A stretch of DNA of 45,248 nt. Origin: a virus. The notes under the pieces are model-generated. The model was given only the letters and a program-made list of their open reading frames with translations, was not told where the DNA came from and ran no database searches. Shown one piece after another: positions 28,711 through 37,148 of this stretch. Every line of letters begins with the position of its first letter. The stretch's first letter is position 1. The stretch lies in the IMG/VR virus record IMGVR_UViG_3300045996_000988, positions 1 through 45,248 of that record; one strand, given 5' to 3'. The translations under genes were made by a program, and so were the position numbers.

Positions 28711-29989
28711 TGCTGGACAGCCGCATCTTCATCCCCACACTGGACAGGCGAAAGCGTGGCGCTCCCAACGTCGGTTTGTGTTCGTGTTGGCAGGGACACA
28801 ATCCGGCAAAACTTCGTTCGGTCCCTGGTGACTGTGGAATGAGATCCGCAACACGCAGCGAACCGGCGAGGCGAACGACTACATAGCGGTAACCGCTTCC
28901 TATGACCTGTTCAAGCTGAAGATGCTTCCCGAGATGCGGGAAGTCTTCGAGTATAAGCTGGGCATCGGGAAGTATTGGGCTGCTAACGGCGTCATCGAAC
29001 TGAAGAACCCCGACACGGGCCAGTTCCAGGCGAAGAACGCCGATGACGTGATGTATGGGCGCATCATCCTGCGTTCAGCCGTCGCAAAAGGCGGGCTCGA
29101 AAGCGCGACGGCAAAAGCAGCGTGGCTGGACGAATGCGGCCAGGACAGCTTCACCGTTGAGACGTGGGAAGCTGTGCTTCGGCGCCTGTCGCTGTCCAGA
29201 GGGCGCGTGCTGGGCACCACGACGCCGTATAACCTGGGCTGGTTGAAGAGCGACGTGTTCGACAAGTGGCAGAGGGGCAGCACCGACTTCGACGTCATCC
29301 AGTTCGCCAGCACGAGCAACCCGCAGTTCAGCCAGGAAGAATACGAACGCGCGAAGGCTTCAATGCCGAAGTGGCGCTTCGATATGTTCTACCGCGGGCT
29401 CCTCTCCAAGCCCGCGGGCCTCGTTTACGACTGCTTCGATGATGCGTTCCACGTCATTGACGACTTCGAGCTGCCGGCGCACTGGCCGCGGTATGTGGGA
29501 GTGGACTTCGGCGCGGTTCATACCGCGCTGATCTGGGTAGCGGAGAACCCGCAAACCGGCGCCTTCTACGTTTACCGGGAATCGCTCTCGGGTGGGAAAT
29601 CGACCGATGAACACGCAGCGGAAGCGTTGGAACTGGCGAAGAATGAGCACGTCGTTAGCTGGCTTGGCGGTGCGCCGTCCGAAACACAGCAGCGGATGGA
29701 CTGGGGCGCTGCTGGCGTGCCTGTGCTGGCTCCTTATGTCAGTGATGTTCTCGCTGGGATTGATCGTCCCTATGGGCTGTTCAAAACCAAGCGGCTATTC
29801 GTGTTTCGATCCTGTTCCGGCCTGGTCGATGAACTGGGGTCGTATCGGTTCAAGCTAGACCCGAGCGGCAACGCCATCGAAGGGCTGATCGTGGACAAGA
29901 GCACCTATCACCGGCTGGACGCGCTCCGCTACGTGGCGAGCGGCCTGGCGGTGGACGGCATCAGCTACGGCCCGGGGATCTACAGGTAA
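28682..29989 (+). CDS. terL: Terminase large subunit, with an in-frame TGA
   Basis: Packaging ATPase and nuclease: Walker A A-G-T-Q-S-G-K-T-S (28790s), Walker B A-A-W-L-D-E, coupling motif G-T-T-T-P-Y-N-L-G-W, RNase H-type nuclease starting V-G-V-D-F-G, and late acid Y-H-R-L-D-A-L-R-Y. A TGA at 28829-28831 interrupts the frame in F-G-P-W-(stop)-L-W-N-E. Related terminases as I recall them read P-W-W-L-W here, so the codon should be TGG. The frame is otherwise intact, 435 codons. Start uncertain (28682 ATG, 28703 ATG, or GTG 28643). Confidence 0.9.
28829..28831 (+). other. In-frame TGA at a conserved Trp position of terL
   Basis: Single stop codon in context TGG-TGA-CTG-TGG. TGA is used as an ordinary stop in many genes here (ATGA and GTGA overlaps), so the code is not reassigned. 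It is one base (G to A) from TGG. Confidence 0.9.
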
Positions 29990-30008
29990 GAGCAGAGGGG
30001 GAGACGAG

Positions 30009-30098
30009 ATGAACCAGGAAGACAAGCGGGCAGGGCATACCGATTGGGCGTGGTGTTACTGTGTCCACAAACCCCGACACTCGGCACGGCGGGACTAG
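30009..30098 (+). CDS. Possible 29-residue peptide after terL
   Basis: ATG with a strong purine ribosome site (GAGGGGGAGACGAG) opens 29 codons containing W-A-W-C-Y-C-V-H-K-P-R-H. Short and unproven; the ribosome site is the main support. Confidence 0.35.
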   Translation: MNQEDKRAGHTDWAWCYCVHKPRHSARRD

Positions 30099-30311
30099 CA
30101 GGAGAGAAGCCGGAGCAGGGTTCGTGCTTCGTCCTGACGATTGGGGCGAAGAGTAGCTGATAACGAAAAAGGTCTTCATAGTAGGCATTCTCATTAGCTA
30201 CGGTGACCGGCAGTCAAGTTTTCAGAGCGCGTTTGAAAATCCAGTCCGACCGCTCTGAACGGGGCGGGTAAGGTCTCACACTTCCCGCCCCACCCCTTCC
30301 GCTTCTAACTA
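30099..30311 (+). other. Intergenic region before portal with two hairpins
   Basis: No gene seen. TTCAGAGCG (30221-30229) pairs with CGCTCTGAA (30251-30259), and GGGGCGGG (30261-30268) with CCCGCCCC (30284-30291). The segment 30140-30240 is AT-rich for this genome. Could hold an mRNA-processing site, a weak terminator or a packaging site. Confidence 0.5.
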
Positions 30312-31748
30312 ATGGTTGAACTCACCCTAATCGAAGAAGCGGTTCAGGCAAACCACGAGCGGCGATGCCGCATCAAAGCCGCCTGGGAAGCCTACGAGGG
30401 CAACCTGCCCAAGCCGCTGAAGGTGGCACCCGGCGACTTCGATGACAACTGCCTGATCCCGCTCGGCCAGGTGGTGGTCAACAAAGGCGTGGCGTTCCTC
30501 TTTCCCGAGGGCGTGAAGTTCGAGCTCGAAACCGAGACGGACGGCGCAGAGACGGAAGCCGACCGCTGGCTAGATAAGGCGTGGAAGGCCAACCGGTTCG
30601 CCACCACGCTGATGAACCTCGGCATCAACGGCGGGGTATGCGGCGACGTGTTCTTGCGTTTGGTGCCGCGGCCGGAGTATCCCCGCGTGGTGGTGATGGA
30701 TACCGCCGACGTCGATGTGATCTGGGAAGAGGATGACATCGAGTGCGAGCGGGCGTTCGTCTACCAGCGGACCACGGGAGCGAGCCAGGGCAACGAGCCC
30801 GTGGTGAAGCGGACCGTCTTCTACAACGAGGGCACGCCGGAGCGCCAGCGGTGGAGCATCACCGAGTATGAGAGCCGGGAGCGGGGCAACACCTTTACGC
30901 AGGTGGGACCGGTGGTGATGTGGCCTTACCCGTGGGCGCCGATCGTCCACTGCCAGAACCTCCCCCAACCCAACGTCTACTACGGCTACTCGGATCTTGA
31001 GCCGTGCGTCGTTGGGCTGAACAACAGCGTCAACTTCGTGGAGACGAACACCGGCAGGATCATCCGCTTCCACGCGCACCCTCTGCCGGTGGTCGAGGGT
31101 GCCAGCGCCCCGCGGGCAGCCCCCGGAGCGGTTCACGGCGGCAGGGTGCCGGGGCAGCTCGAAGTCGGACCCGATAAGGTGCTGTATCTCCCGCAGGGCA
31201 CGATCAAGAACCTGGAGATGCAGAGCGACCTCGCCAGTTCGCAGAACCAAGCGGAACGGCTCCTCGATCGCTACTTCGAAGCTACCCGCGTGCCTCGCGT
31301 GGCAACCGGCAAGCTGGACAGCATCGGGCAGCTCTCGGGCTTGGCGCTGAAGCTACTCTACGGGCCGCTGCTCGAAAAGACCGGTACCAAGCGCGTGCTC
31401 TACGGCGAGATGCTCTGCGAGGTGTCGCGCCGGATGCTGGAGATGGGCGGGAAGGCGAAAGGCGCCGCGGTGGTGATCCACTTCCCGGATCCGCTGCCGG
31501 CGAACGAGAAGGAAGCGGCCGACACGGCAGCGGTCAAGAACGACCTCGGGGTTAGTCGTCACACGCTGCTGCAGGAACTCGGCTACGACCCGGAGACGGA
31601 AGAGCAGAAGCGCCAGCAGGAGCGGGAGACCGACGCCGAACTCGGCAGTAAGCTCCTGGACGACTTCAACGCGGGGCGAGAGGGAGCGAACCCAGATGAG
31701 CAGCGACCGCCGACCGGGAACCCTGCAACCGCGCCGCCAAACCGGTAA
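30312..31748 (+). CDS. Portal protein, SPP1 gp6 type (478 aa)
   Basis: Length and order (terminase, portal, MuF head protein) fit the SPP1_gp6 portal family. Visible pattern: G-Q-V-V-V-N-K-G-V-A-F-L-F near residue 53, a beta-rich wing (120-210), W-P-Y-P-W-A-P-I-V-H-C-Q-N, Y-G-Y-S-D-L-E, then a stem/crown with S-Q-N-Q-A-E-R-L-L-D-R-Y and G-L-A-L-K-L-L-Y-G-P-L. Twelve-subunit ring for DNA entry and exit. Little ribosome site is visible upstream. Confidence 0.88.
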   Translation: MVELTLIEEAVQANHERRCRIKAAWEAYEGNLPKPLKVAPGDFDDNCLIPLGQVVVNKGVAFLFPEGVKFELETETDGAETEADRWLDKAWKANRFATTLMNLGINGGVCGDVFLRLVPRPEYPRVVVMDTADVDVIWEEDDIECERAFVYQRTTGASQGNEPVVKRTVFYNEGTPERQRWSITEYESRERGNTFTQVGPVVMWPYPWAPIVHCQNLPQPNVYYGYSDLEPCVVGLNNSVNFVETNTGRIIRFHAHPLPVVEGASAPRAAPGAVHGGRVPGQLEVGPDKVLYLPQGTIKNLEMQSDLASSQNQAERLLDRYFEATRVPRVATGKLDSIGQLSGLALKLLYGPLLEKTGTKRVLYGEMLCEVSRRMLEMGGKAKGAAVVIHFPDPLPANEKEAADTAAVKNDLGVSRHTLLQELGYDPETEEQKRQQERETDAELGSKLLDDFNAGREGANPDEQRPPTGNPATAPPNR

Positions 31749-31869
31749 GCTCTGGGCCTGCAAGCACTGCGGGCGCAACCACTGGGAGCTGCTCTCCGAC
31801 TGCGTGAAGTGCCTGAACTGCGGGAAGGTGTCGAAGGTCGCGATGTCCAGCGAGGGGGCGGAGAAGTGA
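31696..31869 (+). CDS. Small zinc-ribbon protein (57 aa)
   Basis: Overlaps the end of the portal gene. GGGAG lies about 10 bases before the ATG. The product has C-K-H-C-G...C-V-K-C-L-N-C-G, a clear zinc ribbon, and a basic N-terminus. Its stop overlaps the next start by GTGA. Real small gene by these signs; function unknown. Confidence 0.65.
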   Translation: MSSDRRPGTLQPRRQTGKLWACKHCGRNHWELLSDCVKCLNCGKVSKVAMSSEGAEK

Positions 31870-32117
31870 ACCGCTATCTGGCCTTTGGCGGCGACCACTA
31901 CTATCCCGCCGGCGGGTGGAACGACTTCCGCGGATCCGCCGCCACGCCAGATGAAGCGGCTCAACTCGCTTCGCAGGGATGGAGCCCCGGAACCGATTAC
32001 GCTTCACCCTTCGACTGGTGGCAGGTGATCGACGGTGAGACTGGCGAGCAGATAGCGTCGAATGCCCAACCTCTACGAACTGAACCGGGCGTTTCGAGCG
32101 CGGCTGATAGCTCTTGA
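31866..32117 (+). CDS. Hypothetical protein (83 aa)
   Basis: GTG start in a GTGA overlap with the zinc-ribbon gene. Tyr/Trp/Gly-rich N-terminus (Y-L-A-F-G-G-D-H-Y-Y-P-A-G-G-W-N-D-F), then S-P-F-D-W-W-Q-V-I-D. Similar small proteins occur near portal genes of many phages. Its 3' end overlaps the MuF gene by 56 bases. Confidence 0.6.
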   Translation: MNRYLAFGGDHYYPAGGWNDFRGSAATPDEAAQLASQGWSPGTDYASPFDWWQVIDGETGEQIASNAQPLRTEPGVSSAADSS

Positions 32118-33105
32118 CGACGCGGCGCTCCGAGCCATCCGGGACAGCTACGGCACTGCCTACCAGGCCATCGACGCGCGGTTGCGGGAGACGCTCCGGC
32201 AGATCGAAGAGGCGCAGGCGGCTGGCGAGACGGTCAACGCTTCGTGGTTGAACCGGCAGGAGCGGCTTGAGAGCCTGCTGCGGGACGTGCGAGCCGAGAT
32301 AGAGCGGTTCAGTGGCCAGGCGACGGGCACCGTGACGGCGAACCAGGCAGCAGCGGTTAGCCTCGGGCTGGAAGCCGCCCCGGCACTCCTGGCAGCGGCC
32401 ACGGGGGACGCAGCGCAAGCGGTAATCGGCATCGCATTCAACCGGGTACCGACCGCGGCGTTTCAGCAGCTCGTGGGGTTCACGTCGGACGGCACGCCGC
32501 TCCGGAAGTTGCTGGACGAACTCGGACCGTCCGCTTCGACGAAGGTGCGGGACACGCTCAAGAGAGGCGTGGCGCAGGGCTACGGGGCGAAGAAGATCGC
32601 TCGCGAGGTGAAGGAAGAGTTGGGCGGCGATATGGTGCGGGCGATGCGGATCAGCCGCACGGAAACGCTCCGCGCCTACCGAGCGGCCAACATCGAAAGC
32701 TTTGGCGCCAACCCCGACGTATGCGAGCGGTGGCGGTGGACGGCATCCCGGCAGCTTCGGACGTGCGCCGTGTGCCTCGCGATGGACGGCAAGACGTTCC
32801 CGCTTACCACGCCGTTCGGATCTCACGTAAATTGCCGATGCGTGCCGCTTCCTGTGACGAAGAGCCTGGGAGAGATCCTCGGTGACCCGACCATTCCCGA
32901 CCGGCGACCGCAGCGCGAAACGGGCGAGGCGTGGCTACGGAAGCAGCCGGCCGACGCACAGCGGAAGATCCTCGGACCCGCCAAATACGAGGCGTGGCAG
33001 GCAGGCAAGATCCAGCTTGACGACGTGGTGAAGTATCACGATCACCCCGATTGGGGACCGACGCGCACGGAGCGGAGTTTGCGCGACATTCTAGGCGAGG
33101 AGTAG
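32062..33105 (+). CDS. Phage head morphogenesis protein, SPP1 gp7 / Mu F type (347 aa)
   Basis: The diagnostic MuF domain is at residues about 190-270: R-I-S-R-T-E-T-L-R-A-Y, then W-R-W-T-A-S-R-Q-L-R-T-C-A-V-C-L-A-M-D-G-K-T-F-P, then G-S-H-V-N-C-R-C-V-P-L-P. Minor head protein bound to the portal and often ejected with DNA. N-terminal 150 residues are helical. Confidence 0.9.
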   Translation: MPNLYELNRAFRARLIALDDAALRAIRDSYGTAYQAIDARLRETLRQIEEAQAAGETVNASWLNRQERLESLLRDVRAEIERFSGQATGTVTANQAAAVSLGLEAAPALLAAATGDAAQAVIGIAFNRVPTAAFQQLVGFTSDGTPLRKLLDELGPSASTKVRDTLKRGVAQGYGAKKIAREVKEELGGDMVRAMRISRTETLRAYRAANIESFGANPDVCERWRWTASRQLRTCAVCLAMDGKTFPLTTPFGSHVNCRCVPLPVTKSLGEILGDPTIPDRRPQRETGEAWLRKQPADAQRKILGPAKYEAWQAGKIQLDDVVKYHDHPDWGPTRTERSLRDILGEE

Positions 33106-33109
33106 AGAA

Positions 33110-33346
33110 ATGGTTCGAGCCAAGTTCAAAGTCACCGAGATTACCCGCCGTCCAGGCTGGAGTGGGATCAAAGAGGTGCAGGTCATTCGGCTGGCACCTG
33201 TGATGAACGGCAGCGAGGAGAACAAGAAGTTCTACGCGGCCACTCCAGGCGGCTCCATCGAACTCGCGTGCGTGAACGCCGAGGCTGTCTCGCAGTTCGA
33301 CCTGGGCGCGGAGTTCTACGTGGACTTCACTCCGGCTGTGGAGTAG
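33110..33346 (+). CDS. Conserved phage hypothetical protein (78 aa)
   Basis: Small beta-rich protein (K-V-T-E-I-T-R-R...V-Q-V-I-R-L-A-P-V, then F-Y-A-A-T-P-G-G-S-I-E-L) of a type common between minor head and scaffold genes. It starts 4 bp after the MuF gene. Function unknown. Confidence 0.65.
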   Translation: MVRAKFKVTEITRRPGWSGIKEVQVIRLAPVMNGSEENKKFYAATPGGSIELACVNAEAVSQFDLGAEFYVDFTPAVE

Positions 33347-33351
33347 CGGCG

Positions 33352-33615
33352 ATGATGTTCCGCAAGAAGCCGGTAGTGATCGAGGCACAGCAGATCAACT
33401 CCTACATGGACCTTCCTGCCATTGACGCCTGGATCAACTCCAACGGGGGCAAAGCGGTCTACGGGCAACAGGATGGCGGTCCGGCCGAATTGCTTATCAG
33501 CACGCTCGAAGGTGTGATGGTGGGCAGCATTGGCGACTGGATCATCAAAGGCGTGAAGGGCGAGTTCTACCCCTGCAAGCCTGACATCTTCAAAGCGACT
33601 TACGAGCCGGCCTAA
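33352..33615 (+). CDS. Conserved phage hypothetical protein (87 aa)
   Basis: Two adjacent ATGs (33352, 33355). F-R-K-K-P-V-V-I-E-A-Q-Q, G-D-W-I-I-K-G-V-K-G-E-F-Y-P-C-K-P-D-I-F-K-A-T-Y-E matches a very widespread small phage protein family of unknown role. Confidence 0.75.
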   Translation: MMFRKKPVVIEAQQINSYMDLPAIDAWINSNGGKAVYGQQDGGPAELLISTLEGVMVGSIGDWIIKGVKGEFYPCKPDIFKATYEPA

Positions 33616-33627
33616 CCGGCGCTTTTC

Positions 33628-33643
33628 CACTACTAGCGGAATT
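33628..33643 (+). repeat. Recurring 16-bp motif, copy B
   Basis: CACTACTAGCGGAATT; other copies at 13181-13196 (one G/C change in CACTA[C/G]TAG) and inverted at 3378-3393. Here it overlaps a 12-bp palindrome GCGGAATTCCGC (33636-33647) in the gap between genes. Confidence 0.45.
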
Positions 33644-33668
33644 CCGCACAACCAGCTTTCCCTTACGG

Positions 33669-33697
33669 CAGGCTCGCTCCCAGGTGGGGCGGGCCTG
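33669..33697 (+). terminator. Hairpin ahead of scaffold gene, possible weak terminator
   Basis: CAGGCTCGCTCC pairs with GGGGCGGGCCTG (two G-U pairs) around a 5-base loop, followed by TTCTC. With few T residues it is a weak terminator or an mRNA end-protecting hairpin. Confidence 0.5.
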
Positions 33698-33760
33698 TTC
33701 TCACATCCGGGGTAGATCCCCACACCCAATGCCGGCCAGGTGCCGGCGGGAGCAACGAGT

Positions 33761-34330
33761 ATGAAGATCAGCGATCAGTTCCGCGGCGTCTACTTCGGGC
33801 CCGACGATCCGCCACCTGGGAACCCGCCGGCAGATCCGGCGCCCAACAGCGACCCGCCCGCACAGCCGAAGACCTACGACGAGGCTTACGTCAAGCAGCT
33901 CCGCGACGAGGCCGCGTCCAACCGCAAGAAGGCAGCGGACGCCGAGAAGCGGTTGAAGGAGATCGACGACGCCAACCTGACGGAAGCCGAGAAGCTGAAG
34001 CAGCGTGCCGAGGCAGCGGAAGCGAAGGTGACCGGCAGTCAGGTTCGTGTCGCGAAGGCCGAAGCGGAGAAGGCGGCGGCGCTCGCGAAGGTCGTCAATC
34101 CTGGCGTAGCCTACAAGCTGATCCGGGACGACATCACCTTCGACAAAGACGGCGAGCCGGAGAACATCCCGGCGCTGATCGCACAGCTCGTGAAGGACAA
34201 CCCGTATCTGCTCGGAGCGGGTGACGGCGGCGGTGGCGGGGCTGGAAACGGCGCCAGCGATCGCCGGGGCGGGGAGAAGAAGCTCGACCCGAAGCACATC
34301 CCCGGATGGAGCGAGGTGTTCAAGCGGTGA
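33761..34330 (+). CDS. Capsid scaffold protein (189 aa)
   Basis: Proline-rich N-terminus (residues 15-40), long charged coiled coil (about 50-115: R-D-E-A-A-S-N-R-K-K-A-A-D-A-E-K-R-L-K-E), Gly-rich hinge near 160 and a short basic C-terminus, the classic layout of scaffolds that bind capsid protein by the tail. Two genes before the major capsid gene. ATG at 33761 chosen for its GGGAG site over a GTG at 33740. Confidence 0.8.
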   Translation: MKISDQFRGVYFGPDDPPPGNPPADPAPNSDPPAQPKTYDEAYVKQLRDEAASNRKKAADAEKRLKEIDDANLTEAEKLKQRAEAAEAKVTGSQVRVAKAEAEKAAALAKVVNPGVAYKLIRDDITFDKDGEPENIPALIAQLVKDNPYLLGAGDGGGGGAGNGASDRRGGEKKLDPKHIPGWSEVFKR

Positions 34331-34503
34331 CGGGCCGCACCGCTGGCAAAGTGGTCGCTGCCGTGGCGGCTCATCTGAAGGCGTGCGGCGTGGCGGATCC
34401 TGACGAACAGGCACGGCTCGCCATCGCTCACTTGATCGACGCGGCGGTTAACTCGCCCCATCTGCCGGAGCCGGTAGTGCGGGCGCTCATGACGTTGGCG
34501 TAA
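34327..34503 (+). CDS. Small protein between scaffold and capsid genes (58 aa)
   Basis: GTG start overlaps the scaffold stop (GTGA). Helical Ala-rich protein (A-A-V-A-A-H-L-K-A-C-G-V, R-L-A-I-A-H-L-I-D-A-A-V). Not recognised; possible head decoration or assembly helper by position only. Confidence 0.6.
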   Translation: MTGRTAGKVVAAVAAHLKACGVADPDEQARLAIAHLIDAAVNSPHLPEPVVRALMTLA

Positions 34504-34567
34504 CGCTCCGCGAGGGGCCTTACATAGATACCGGCAGCGAACCTGCCTGAACAGGGAGACAATCTCT

Positions 34568-35581
34568 ATGGCTGTGGACAGCAGCGCACTTACCCTGCCG
34601 CAGTATGCGATGATGAGCAACGATCCGCTCGTCAGGCGCATCACCTACTCCCTGCTCGCCGCGGGGAGCGTGCTCACGGACATCCCGCTCGTCAACCGGA
34701 AGACGCTCATCGCGAACGGCGTCCGGTTCGAGGGTGACAGCCTTCCCGATGTGAACTGGGAGCAGATCAACGGCGAGCCGGTGACGGTGACCGCCACGCC
34801 CAAAGCCTACCAGGCGCAGGCGTACATGATCCGCAACCAGATCGACACCGACAAGCGCCTCGTGGAAGACGAGAACGCCATTCAGGACCCGCGCGGCGTG
34901 CGGCTGGAAGCGTATCTCCGCGCGGTGGCCTACGACTTCAACAACATCTTCATCAACAACACCCACACGGCGGGCGACGTGAACGCGCCGGTTGGGCTGC
35001 GGGCGCGGCTCGACAACCCGACCCTCTACGGGTGCGAGAGCGAGCTGAAGATCGACGGCGGCGCGGTGGACATGACCACGGCGATGACGGCGACCACGGC
35101 GAACAACTTCATCGAGTTGGTGGACACGCTCCTGTCCTACCTGGGCGCTCCGGACGGGAACGGCGTGGTGATCTACATGAACGACACGCTGCATCGGCGC
35201 TTCGCTCGTGCGATCCGCATCCTCGGCGCCGGCTCCGGCTTTGCGACCGACCGGGACGCTTTCGACCGCACCGTCGAGACGTATAAGGGTGCCGTGGTGC
35301 GGGACATCGGGCGGAAGAAGGATCAGTCCACCCGGATCATCACCACCACGGAAGACACCTCTGGCGTGGACGGTGCCAGCACCTATACGAGCCTCTACGC
35401 GGTCCGCTACGGCGAGGAAGGGCTGTTCGGCTGGCAGTTCGAGGACCTCTCCTCGGCGGTGCGTGACCTCGGCCTGCTGAACAACGGCGTGACCTACCGC
35501 ACGGTGATCGATTGGGCCGTGGGGCTCTACCAGGCGCACACGCGGGCCGTCGGGCGGATCTTCGAGATCAAGCTCGCCTGA
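34568..35581 (+). CDS. Major capsid protein, HK97 fold (337 aa)
   Basis: Follows the scaffold gene. Excellent ribosome site (AGGGAG). Pattern of phage capsid proteins of this length: an N-terminal arm, P-L-V-N-R-K-T-L-I-A-N-G-V-R-F-E-G (E-loop area), R-N-Q-I-D-T-D-K-R-L-V-E, N-N-I-F-I-N-N, V-I-Y-M-N-D-T-L-H-R-R-F (A-domain), and Y-A-V-R-Y-G-E-E-G-L-F-G near the end. No separate protease gene is seen, so cleavage of the arm is not implied. Confidence 0.85.
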   Translation: MAVDSSALTLPQYAMMSNDPLVRRITYSLLAAGSVLTDIPLVNRKTLIANGVRFEGDSLPDVNWEQINGEPVTVTATPKAYQAQAYMIRNQIDTDKRLVEDENAIQDPRGVRLEAYLRAVAYDFNNIFINNTHTAGDVNAPVGLRARLDNPTLYGCESELKIDGGAVDMTTAMTATTANNFIELVDTLLSYLGAPDGNGVVIYMNDTLHRRFARAIRILGAGSGFATDRDAFDRTVETYKGAVVRDIGRKKDQSTRIITTTEDTSGVDGASTYTSLYAVRYGEEGLFGWQFEDLSSAVRDLGLLNNGVTYRTVIDWAVGLYQAHTRAVGRIFEIKLA

Positions 35582-35603
35582 TCCATCCTGCAGTGTCTCT
35601 TTA

Positions 35604-35634
35604 GCCGGCTCGCTCCTTCGCGGAGCGAGCCGGC
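35604..35634 (+). terminator. Strong hairpin after the major capsid gene
   Basis: Perfect 13-bp stem GCCGGCTCGCTCC with its complement, loop TTCGC. Few T residues follow (GCTGTTT), so it may act as a partial terminator or RNA stabiliser that keeps capsid mRNA abundant over downstream genes. Confidence 0.75.
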
Positions 35635-35664
35635 GCTGTTTCCGGCGAAAGGAAACCAGTTCCA

Positions 35665-36006
35665 ATGTATGATGCGAACGCAATCCTGCAGGCGGATGTG
35701 ACCAAAACGGCCACCTTCACCGGTACCGGGCTCGATCTGAAGACGGGCACTCCCCGGCGCGGGCTGAAGGCGCGGTTGCGCGTCGGCACCGTGGGCGGGA
35801 CCTCTCCCACGCTGGACGTGAAGATCCAGGAGAGCGACGACAACACCACCTACAACGATCTCGTGGTGTTCGACCGGCTCACGGCGACCGGCCTCGGGTT
35901 CGAGACGGTGGAGACGAGCAAGCGGTATATCCGCGCTCTCGCCACTCTCGGCGGAACCTCTCCGTCGTTCGTCTACGGGATCGATCTGGGCATCGCGCGA
36001 CCCTGA
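35665..36006 (+). CDS. Virion protein, possible head decoration (113 aa)
   Basis: Beta-rich small protein with T-A-T-F-T-G-T-G-L-D-L, V-G-G-T-S-P-T-L-D-V-K-I-Q-E-S-D-D-N-T-T and a final F-V-Y-G-I-D-L-G. The T-L-D-V-K-I-Q-E-S-x-D-x-x-T pattern is common in small proteins found right after capsid genes. Decoration or head-completion role inferred. Confidence 0.65.
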   Translation: MYDANAILQADVTKTATFTGTGLDLKTGTPRRGLKARLRVGTVGGTSPTLDVKIQESDDNTTYNDLVVFDRLTATGLGFETVETSKRYIRALATLGGTSPSFVYGIDLGIARP

Positions 36007-37148
36007 TGAGCACCATTGACAGCTATCGCGCGGCACTCGCGCAGGACCCGCAGGACCTTCGGGCGCTGTTGGGGCTCGCAACGGTGTTGGGCGAGGCTGG
36101 CGACTACCAGGGAGCGGCGGAAGCGTGCTCCCTGGTAGTCGCGCTCGATCCGCAGTGCGTCGGCGGTTGGGCGGTATACGGCGGCGTGCTGGCGCGGATG
36201 GGCGACTATCCGGCAGCGTTGGCCGCTCTCGATCGGGCGTTACAGCTTGGTCCCGGCTGCCCCGCGGCACACTGGAACCGCTCCGGGGTCCGCCTGGTGC
36301 TCGGTGACTTCGCGGGCGGCTGGGCAGATTACGAGTGGGGGAAGGTCAACCGGATGCGGCGGGTGCGAACCCTGCAGCCGGAATGGACCGGGGCGCCGCT
36401 CCCGGGGGGCACGTTGCTCCTCTGGTGCGAGCAGGGCGCCGGAGACACCTTTCAATTCGTGCGGCTCGTGCAGCGGGCCAAAGAGCAGGCGCAAGCGGCC
36501 CGGGTGCTGTTGGAAGTTCCGGAAGCTCTGGTGCCGCTCTTACACGGGCAGGTAGACGCGACGGTCTACGCGCAAACGCCAGCGGGCGACCTGCCGTATC
36601 GGTTTGACCACCATACATCTTTGCTCTCGCTCCCCCACCTCTTGGGGTTGACGCTGGAGAGCATCCCCGCGGCGCCCTACCTGGGAGCGAAGGGGAAGGC
36701 CAACTTGGCCGGCGACGGGCGGAAGGTCGGCATCGTGTGGCGCGGCAACCCGGAGCACGCGAACGACGCTAACCGCTCAATCACCGACCTCTCGGGCCTC
36801 TCGCCGCTGTGGCAGGTGCCGGGAGTGCAGTTTTACTCGCTCGGGATCGACGTGGAGTGTCCCGCGGGCGTGGTCGATCTCGGCGCCGGCATCACGGACT
36901 GGACACATACAGCGGCGCTGTTGAACGAGCTTGATTTACTGGTGACGGTGGATACTGGCATCGCGCACCTGGCGGGAGCGATGGGGCGCCCTACGTGGCT
37001 GATGCTGCCCTACGCTCCGGACTGGCGTTGGCTGCTGGAGCGAGCTGATAGTCCGTGGTACCCGTCAACCCGACTGTTCCGGCAGGAGACAGCGGGCGAC
37101 TGGAAGAGCGTAGTGCAGCGGGTAGCCGCGGAATTGGGGGCGCTGTGA
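36006..37148 (+). CDS. TPR-repeat glycosyltransferase (380 aa)
   Basis: Residues about 1-105 are three tetratricopeptide repeats (L-R-A-L-L-G-L-A-T-V-L-G-E-A-G-D-Y, G-G-V-L-A-R-M-G-D-Y-P-A-A-L-A-A-L). The rest is a GT-B type transferase: L-L-W-C-E-Q-G-A-G-D-T-F-Q-F, V-G-I-V-W-R-G-N-P-E-H near 240, and T-V-D-T-G-I-A-H-L-A-G-A-M-G-R-P-T-W near 316, as in heptosyltransferase/O-GlcNAc-type enzymes. It lies between capsid and connector genes and overlaps the FkbM gene. Sugar modification of virion proteins is inferred. Confidence 0.85.
   Translation: MSTIDSYRAALAQDPQDLRALLGLATVLGEAGDYQGAAEACSLVVALDPQCVGGWAVYGGVLARMGDYPAALAALDRALQLGPGCPAAHWNRSGVRLVLGDFAGGWADYEWGKVNRMRRVRTLQPEWTGAPLPGGTLLLWCEQGAGDTFQFVRLVQRAKEQAQAARVLLEVPEALVPLLHGQVDATVYAQTPAGDLPYRFDHHTSLLSLPHLLGLTLESIPAAPYLGAKGKANLAGDGRKVGIVWRGNPEHANDANRSITDLSGLSPLWQVPGVQFYSLGIDVECPAGVVDLGAGITDWTHTAALLNELDLLVTVDTGIAHLAGAMGRPTWLMLPYAPDWRWLLERADSPWYPSTRLFRQETAGDWKSVVQRVAAELGAL

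Noticed and set aside
28643-29989. Genome-wide reassignment of TGA to Trp
   Set aside because: TGA ends many genes in ATGA/GTGA overlaps where neighbours start at once; read-through would fuse most of the genome.
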